A DNA stretch of 64,000 bases, taken from NCBI GenBank assembly GCA_019454045.1, contig SKCR01041825.1:1-64000 (forward strand), in the 5' to 3' direction. The position numbers were made by a program, and so were the translations under genes. Positions within the stretch are counted from its first letter, which is position 1. Each line of letters starts with the position of its first letter. Source of the DNA: Zanthoxylum bungeanum. Lineage: Eukaryota > Streptophyta > Magnoliopsida > Sapindales > Rutaceae. Positions 57,308 through 64,000 of this stretch are shown here, piece by piece. Under the pieces are notes generated by a model. It worked only from the letters and a program-made list of their open reading frames with translations, was not told the origin of the DNA and made no database searches.

Positions 57308-57408
57308 TGACTTATTTTTTTTGAGTTATTAATTTTGAAGCTATTTAATTTACTTGTATCTAATTTTCTTTTTATCTGTAATTTTTATTTCCTTCTTTTA
57401 TTTTTCAG

Positions 57409-58602
57409 GTGGTTGACATGAATCTTTATTGGGAGATAGAAAGATTACAAGCTTTACTAGAAGAAGATACACCCCAAATCAGGGAGCAACAGTCCGGTTT
57501 TCTGAGGCTTATTGTCCAGCCCAACAACTATCACTGGATGTCAGAACCAAGCAATACTACATTTGCTCATCAGAACGCAATGGGGAGATGTGTGATGTGA
57601 GATGGTAACCACCCGAGCGATCAATGCATATACATTTCAAAGTGGCCGAATTATTGGAATCAATCAAGGTACGAAGAGCCAACATATTTCACATAACCAC
57701 ATCTTTCATCTTATCCACCATCTACCTACGATTTTCATCAAGAACCAGAACCATCAGAGGAAGATCAGATGGTTGACATGCTCAAAGATTGGTTCAAGAA
57801 ACAAGATGAAAAGTTAGATATAATGCTTGAAACATTCCAGAATCAACTCGAAAGTATTCAGAGACAATCATCATCCATTCAAAGACTGGCAGATCAAACG
57901 AGACAATTAATAGAAAACCAGAGCTACATACCTCAAGAAATATTTTCAGATGAAACTGACGAAGCCTTCGAGTACCAAACATTTCACGGTGACACTTTAA
58001 CATAGGAAGAGGCTGAGCAGTATCAAGAACCAGAGGTATCAGTTCAGGAGCCCAAACCAGCAAAGTCTCTGTTTGATTTTTATTATTCGGACTCTGACGA
58101 AGATGAAGAAGCAGAGCTGTTTGTACCAACACAAATTGAGGATGAAACTCTGTATCCTCACAATGAAGATCTTGGAGCATGCATTGCAATGATGTTTGAA
58201 GAAGAGCTACCCGGACCATTCATACCAATCACAGAGGATAAAAGCTTACAGACAGACACATATTTACATCCTCCAGTTGAAGATTTTGGAGCATTCATTG
58301 CACAAATATTTGAAGAAAATCTACATGAGCCAGTCACATCAAATACAGAGGATGAAGACCTCAAATCAAATATATCTTTACATCCTCATGTTGACATTTA
58401 TGGAGCATGTATTTCACAAATGACAGATGAAGAGCTGAATGTGGAAATCCTAAAATACATCTGTGAAGAAAAGGTGGAGGAAGATGTACAAATAAAGGAG
58501 AAAATGACTAACCATATTGAAGATCCGGTGATTTCACGAGAAACATCACTGTTTTGGGAAGTACAGATCAAAGACATCACCCAGAAGCTTGACAGAATGT
58601 AA
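57409..58602 (+). pseudogene. Gag-like acidic ORF of element B with three 38-residue repeats
   Basis: One frame runs 397 codons from ATG 57409 to the stop at 58600-58602, with three internal stops (TGA 57598, a TAA near 57691, TAG 58003). The N-terminal third has YHWMSEPSNTT and later PNYWNQSRYEEPTYF. The middle is a coiled coil (MLKDWFKKQDEKLDIM, then QNQLESIQRQSSSIQRLADQ) resembling the C-terminal part of Athila-type gag proteins. The last third is very acidic and contains three 38-residue repeats starting at 58150, 58264 and 58378, with core LHPHVEDFGACIA..FEEEL. No knuckle or enzymatic motif. It may be a gag remnant that gained a repeat tail; function unknown. Confidence 0.65.
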
Positions 58603-59611
58603 CTTCCATTCAAAGACATCACTGTTTAATTTGTGAATTCTCCATAAAACTGACTAAAATGAATCTTCATATGCTCAGTTGGTAGGTATTATCAACATAC
58701 ATGGTAACATACGGACATGAGAAGTAATTGACAAGTTTGTAATATTCAGTGCTCTAGTTTAATTGGAGGAAGCATCTAAAACAGCGATGGGATAAAAAAA
58801 AGAAAAAAAAAACACGTCTGAGATCCGAGTTATTAAGTCTGTAAGGGTGTCTTAGCATCTAGTGCCCTAAAACCAACTGGTTTGGGAGTCACTGGCCCAA
58901 AGCTCGTTACATGGATCGAAGATGTTGCCAAAAAATATATATATATATCTGAAGTCTGAGTAATTAAGTCTGTATGGGTGTCTTAACACCTAGTGCCCTA
59001 AAGCCAACTGGTTTGGGAGTCACTGGCCCAAAGCTCGCTACATAGATGGAATATATTGTATATAAATAAAAAAAATTGAAAATCAAGAAAAAAAATCAAA
59101 AAAATTATTTCATTGCTTAAAAAAATGTGTGAATTCTGATATAACTTTAGGACAAAAATATTACTCTCTTTTCAACTGCACTTGTGACTATTGTGGGCAA
59201 AATGAGTTGATTAATATTTTGTTGGCTGTTTATATGGAGAATGGTAAAAATAATCGGAGAATTCACTTATTCGGTAATATAGAAAGAAACAAAATAATTA
59301 TTGACTTGGATAAGAAGTTTCACATGTTTAGTCACTAACTTCTTTATTCTCTTTTCTCTGGTCTTTTTGCTTTTGTGTGCATTATTTTTACTATCTTTTT
59401 ACTTGTATAAGACGTTTGTGGGTATCGTCGCTGTAAACCCTCACGAGACTACAACTCGTCCACTAGGGACACCTAGGGGTTTAAAGGCTTGTTGCATACG
59501 CTAAATGCAACCGTGATCCCTACGAAAGTGGCTTAGTTTAATTTTAATTATTTCTTGTATTTTATTTTGTTGTTTTGCTCGAGGACTAGAAAAATATTGG
59601 GTTTGGGGGTG
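58603..59611 (+). other. Element B 3' non-coding region with 131-bp direct repeat and PPT
   Basis: Two copies of a roughly 100-bp segment start at 58820 and 58951. Each contains the hairpin TTTGGG-AGTCACTGG-CCCAAA (58881-58901, 59012-59032). The PPT is GGGTTTGGGGGTG at 59599-59611. No convincing gene; the 69-codon frame at 59129 is not conserved in copy C. Confidence 0.75.
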
Positions 59612-60686
59612 TGATGAGCGGAAAATATATCAATATTTACCGCCCATTTTACCTAATATTTTGTTTAGTTACTCGGGTTTGATGAACGTTTTGATGTGTT
59701 TTTATATATTTTGTAGATAAATAAAGTATTGGGACTTAATGGAATCAACTCGGGGCTAAAATGATGAAATCCGGAGCAAAAAATGGCGAAAACGGAAATT
59801 TACTATACTAGTCACGAAGTGCAGTCCTAAATTCCAGTTTTGCGCAAGTTTAATATTTTGGCCATAACTTTTTCATCCGATATCCGATTGAGCTGATTCA
59901 AGTCCCAGATTAAAGAAGACACAAAGATCTATAACTTTGAAGATTTAAATATTTTCGAATTATGAAATTTGGAAAGCCGAAATTGATGAATAATATAGTA
60001 TATTTTGTATAATTACTATAGTCATTTTCAAATATAAAATAAAATTAATAAAATAAAAAAGTAAAAATTGTCAAACTTCCACCAAACATGCGATTTTTTG
60101 CCATGTTTGGTGCCATATTTGATATCATGTTTGGTGTCATGTTTGGCGGAGCAATTGAGGGAGAAATTGGTGGAAGCCTTTAAATTTTCCTATAAATACC
60201 AAGCTAAAATTTGTAATTTTTTCATACTTTATTTGGAGAAATTTCTCCATAAAAACCTAAAGGAAAGTGTCTTGTATATTTATTTAAGGTTTCTTGTATT
60301 TTCTTTTATTTAATTAATAAAATTTTATGTGTTTTCTTTTACAGCATGAGCAGGTAATCTCATTCTGCTGGGGTGAAAATGTGAGACTTTTAATATAATG
60401 AATTAGATTATTCTCCCTTATTTTAATTAAAATTTGGATTAAATAGTTACCGCCTATATGGCCGATTTAGGTGACAACCTTATTTACCGCCTATATAGTC
60501 AATTTTTCATTTCAGACGTAGTTTCCGCCTATATGGTCGGTTTAGGTAATAACCTTGTTACCGCCTATATGGTCGGTTGGATTTAATTGAGACAAATGAA
60601 TTACCACCGCCTTTATGGTCTGGTTAATTAATCGGTAAACATTGAGAATAAGGGAGATTTCTAATTTGAAATATTAAAAGTGGATC
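59612..60686 (+). repeat. 3' LTR of element B, truncated
   Basis: Nearly identical to the 5' LTR from TGATGAGCGG to ATTAAAAG(C/T)GGATC, including the five CCGCCTATATGG variants (60446-60625). It lacks the last ~830 bp and abuts an inverted LTR end. Confidence 0.85.
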
Positions 60687-61577
60687 TTTGACCGGCGTAA
60701 ACACACACGTATAACGCAAGCGCACGTATCGTTCAAGTAGTATAAAAATATCGATCCCACGAGGACTTAATTCCTACTGTTGTTATTAATTATTGAATCT
60801 ATTTAATTACAAATATCTAATTAAAAGGGAGAATGGAATTGATTGCTTGATTGATTTGGTTGTTTGTAGATTTGCTAAATAAATAAATAAAAAGATAAAA
60901 GAAAATACTAAGGAAAATAAAAGACACAAAGTTCTTAAGGTTGTGAATTCTTTTAATATCATTTAAAAGATGAAGTGATTATTTATGTTTCTGCAATAAA
61001 TTAGTTTACTAACCTGGAACACTAAATTATGTAAAAGCCTCTTCCGATGGTCAACTACAAATACCCAGTATAACCCAATTGAACCATATTCCTATGTCAA
61101 CCATATTACCTGGATTCATTAAGTCTAAGTTCCAATTATGGCTAACCCCCCGCCCGACAGGTATATTCCTATCCTGTAAGGAAATCTATTAAAGGGTTAT
61201 CTATCCTCAAGGAAGATCGTGGGCTATTAAGTCTAAGGCTGAAACCTAAAATCCCTATGTCTAGTTCATTTTAGATTTACCATATCAATCTTATTGGTGA
61301 TCAGACAATAAGAAGCTTTAAGCTTAAGACTTAATAAGTAAACCTATAAATTACCCAAACTATAAAATAATCCCTTATAAACTAGTGATATTAAAAGTTA
61401 TCACAACCCCTAGATAACTAACACATAACTAGGACTATAAAAACATAAAAATAAAAGACATAAAATAAAAATACTGAAAAGTAAAATAAAATAAAATGTT
61501 AAGGTAAAAGGAATTATTCCTACTACTACTTATTTAGATATCTCCCATTAAAATAATATATATACTTGTGATTATTA

Positions 61578-61686
61578 CCAGCCATATAGGCGGAACCAAA
61601 ATAACCAGCCATAAAGGCGGAACCAAAATAACCAGTCATAAATGCGGAACCAAAATAACCAGCCATAAAGGCGGAATATATGTTTT
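61578..61686. repeat. 27-bp minisatellite of the CCGCCTTTATGGCTGG motif
   Basis: Four units of CCAGCCATA(A/T)AGGCGGAAC at 61578, 61605, 61632 and 61659, exact 27-bp step. The short translated repeat it gives is meaningless. Confidence 0.9.
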
Positions 61687-62029
61687 ATTACCCACCGACC
61701 AATCTGGCGGTATCCTGATTAAGTCCAATTTAAATAGTAAATATATTATTTTTAAGGGAGATTAATCACCCGAACATAAGGAAATTACCTCATCACGGTA
61801 AATAGTAAAAACTGTAAAAAGTAAATAGTAAATAGTAAAAACTAAAAGAAAGTAAAAAGTAAAAATTAAATTACTATTATTACAAAAAGTAATTAAAATT
61901 ATTTACAAAAGTAAAAAAAAGTAAAACTAAAGACTTTTAGAGAGAGAAACTCTCTCTTTAGAATGAATTGAAGAGAGAGGATGAGATACTGAATTCTGAA
62001 ATCTCGAGCTCAATTTATAGGCGTCGATG

Positions 62030-62420
62030 GGGTCTTGGCGTCGCGACGCTAAAGGGTTCCGCGTCGCGACGCCAGCTACAGTGACACGTGTCACGCGGTG
62101 ATTCGACGGCTCAGATCTTATCCGATGACGTGGCACTGTTCATGACGTCATCTTTGCTTACGTCAGACTGATGATGTGGCACTGTTCATGACGTCATTGA
62201 TGACGTCACGCTGACGTCACTGTCGTCGGCACCGTTGGATGGGTGACACGTGGCATCCGGCGCACGTTAGCAAGTCTGTTGTGATGGTGACACGTGGCAC
62301 GACGCACGTTTAGCAAAGTCAAACTTTTCAAATTGTTGACCCGTTGACCACGGCGCATTTTAAGCAAAACCGGCGCACGTTGAGCGTCGCGACGCCAAAG
62401 ATATGCGCGGCGCGACGCGC
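62030..62420. promoter_or_regulatory. ACGT/TGACG motif cluster in LTR C U3
   Basis: TGACGTCA-type palindromes and ACGTGGC/ACGTGTC words recur more than ten times between 62080 and 62300. They are flanked by GCGTCGCGACGC palindromes (62040-62075 and 62385-62410). Such words are binding sites for plant bZIP factors; activity here is inferred only. Confidence 0.55.
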
Positions 62421-62613
62421 TGAAGACTGAAATTTTCCTGTTGGCGCATTTTTGTGTCCGGATTTGCCCCAAATTGCCTCCAGTGCTGTCCAAACTTTAT
62501 TTATCTGCAAAATAACAACAAAACCATCAAACAAAACGTTCATAAATCTCGAGAAACAATACAAAACATTAGGTCAAATGAGTGGGAAATAGTGGTATAA
62601 ATACCACTCATCA

Positions 62614-63411
62614 CACCCCCCAAACCTAACATTTTGCTAGTCCTCGAGCAAAACAGAAAATAAAATAACATAATAAAATTTAACTAAGCCATTTTCGTAG
62701 GGATCACGGTTGCATTTAGCATATGCAACAAGCCTTTAAACCCCTAGGTGTCCCTAGTGGACGAGTGTAGTCTCGTGAGGGCTTACAGCAATGATACCCA
62801 CAAACTTTTTACAAAAGTAAAAAGTTAGTTAAAACTAATGCACACAAAAGCAAAAAGACAAGCGAAAAGAGAATAAAGAAAGTTAGTGACTAATCAGGTG
62901 AAAATTCTACTTCAAGTTACTATTGTTTTGTTTCTTTCTAAATTACCGAATAAGTAAATTCTCCGATTATTTTTACCATTCTTCATATACACAGCTAAAA
63001 AATTAATATTAACAACTCATTTTTGCCCACAACAGTCATAAGTGCAGTTGATAAGAGAGTAATATTTTTGTCCTAAAGTTCTTTCAGACTTCACACCTTT
63101 TTTGTAGCAATGGAATAATTTTTCTGATTTTTCTGATTTTTTCTTTGATTTTTTCTCTATTTTTTATTTATATACAATACCATCCGTCTATGTAGCGAGC
63201 TTTGGGTCGGTGGCTCCCAAACCAGTTGGCTTTAGGGCACCAGGTGTTAAGACACCCCTACGAACTTAATTACTCAGACTTCAGATATATATATTTTTGC
63301 AGCATCTTCGATCCATGTAGCAAGCTTTGGGCCAGTGACTCCCAAACCAGTTGGTTTTAGGGCACTAGGTGTTAAAACACCCTTACAGACTTAATAACTC
63401 GGATCTCGGAC

Positions 63412-63446
<35 letters not shown>

Positions 63447-64000
63447 CCATCACTATTTAGAGATGCTTCCTCCAATTAAACTATAGCACGGAATATTACA
63501 AACTTTTCAATTTTAGCTTATGACTGTATGTTTCCATGTAAGTTCATAATATCTGTCAACTGAACATATGAAGATTCATTTTAGTCAGTTTTATGGAGAA
63601 TTCACAAATTAAATAATTCAAAAGGAAATAAACAAAAATTAACTTGTTTTGAAATAAATGGTTTGAGATACGTATCAGGAGTGAAAACTCCTTACTCAGC
63701 TATCTTTTACCAATTTCACCTTTTTAGTCAAAAAAAAACACAAAAATGCAAAATATTTTTGTAATTTTTGAAAATTTTTCAATTTTTTTTTGTATTTTTC
63801 GAAAAAATTTGGACTAAAAATAAAAACAACATACAAACTAAAAACAAGGTACTGATCAACTAAATCCCTCCCCCAAACCTAAATGAGACATTGTCCCCAA
63901 TGTCTTAAACAGTAAAAGGAGAGTTAGAAGGTTGTACCTGGTTAGCTGAAATCTACAGGAAATTAAAGGGTAAGATCCAGATTAATTCGACGCCTCTTAC
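62614..64000 (-). mobile_element. Element C interior, 3' portion (continues past window)
   Basis: The reverse complement matches the 3' non-coding region of B: PPT GGTTTGGGGGGTG at 62614-62627, two hairpin repeats (63201-63221 and 63326-63346), the AGTTTTATGGAGAATTCACAAATT segment near 63585, then GACATTGGGGACAATGTC near 63885. No ORF in the visible part. Confidence 0.75.
63413..63444. repeat. Poly(T) tract
   Basis: Uninterrupted T run of about 30 bp, at the position of an A-rich tract in element B near 58800. Confidence 0.9.

Larger units (their letters stand above)
55393..60686 (+). mobile_element. LARD-like gypsy element 'B' with gag-like ORF
   Basis: Long LTRs start TGATGAGCGG, the PBS is TGGCGCCGTTGCCGG, and the interior is 2.3 kb with one degraded ORF. 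The PPT (GGGTTTGGGGGTG) precedes a 3' LTR that breaks off at 60686, about 1075 bp in. PBS type and the coiled-coil gag-like ORF suggest an origin from an Athila-like gypsy element. No pol is present. Confidence 0.8.
60687..62613 (-). repeat. LTR of element C, inverted relative to B
   Basis: On the reverse strand it runs TGATGAGTGG (62613) to ...CCGGTCAA (60687). Both ends match the B family; the U3 middle (61900-62560) is different and GC-richer. A TATA-like CTATAAATTG lies on the reverse strand near 62012-62021. Confidence 0.85.

Noticed and set aside
58881..58901. Hairpin as a transcription terminator
   Set aside because: Intrinsic terminators do not apply to plant nuclear genes; treated as a conserved element repeat.
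59129..59338. 69-codon ORF after the LARD ORF
   Set aside because: The inverted copy in element C does not keep it open.
61578..61686. Possible CRISPR-like array
   Set aside because: Units are contiguous 27-bp tandem copies without unique spacers, in a plant LTR.
61568..61765. ORF with 9-residue repeats (ITSHKGGTK)
   Set aside because: A direct reading of the 27-bp LTR minisatellite.

Overview
This window is plant nuclear DNA, most likely from a eudicot and possibly an asterid. That assignment is inferred from the style of the germin-like proteins and the mix of retrotransposons, not from a diagnostic marker. It is strongly AT-rich and gene-poor. Only two ordinary host genes are visible, both germin-like proteins (GLP). 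One is intact at the left edge (50-812, +). The other is a close convergent paralogue (11845-12806, -) broken by two 1-bp frameshifts. Almost all the rest is transposon sequence in various states of decay.

Layout: (1) 1-12.9 kb holds the GLP pair. Between the two genes lie AT-rich filler, a MITE (2234-2541) and a large inverted repeat with arms of about 1.1 kb (4134-5245 and 6688-7815) built around a recurring TTACGTATCG module. (2) 13501-19066 is a SIRE-like Copia element on the - strand with both LTRs, a PBS and gag debris but no pol. (3) 19838-19983 is a nearly perfect palindromic MITE with a 9-bp target duplication. (4) 21472-26978 is a Tork/Tnt1-type Copia element (-) inserted into a LINE RNase H relic. 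(5) 27270-28051 is a hAT-type MITE with a perfect 8-bp target duplication. (6) 28157-42964 is a large non-autonomous LTR element whose 3' LTR was split by a complete but decayed Ty3/gypsy Tat-lineage element (31450-42607). The Tat element carries gag, protease, RT, two RNase H regions and integrase on the - strand. On the + strand it carries an antisense Transposase_28-like ORF with intron-like signals, and an array of 157-bp tandem repeats. (7) 43-49 kb is a mosaic of degenerate LTR fragments and a LINE RT relic. (8) 49717-54924 is a second Tork-type Copia element (-) with a truncated 3' LTR. (9) 55393-64000 holds two copies, in opposite orientation, of a LARD-like gypsy family with a tRNA-Asp-type PBS, LTRs of about 1.9 kb, one gag-like acidic repeat ORF and conserved noncoding repeats.

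How the parts fit: target-site duplications and interrupted homologies give a nesting order. The Tat element is younger than the LARD it splits. The Tork-1 element is younger than the LINE relic. The hAT and Mutator-like MITEs inserted without leaving coding sequence. Candidates for something less described are the antisense intron-bearing ORF and its 157-bp array, the conserved hairpin repeats and acidic three-repeat ORF of the LARD family, and the dense ACGT/TGACG motif clusters in the leaders or LTRs of three elements. All identity and similarity statements are by eye.
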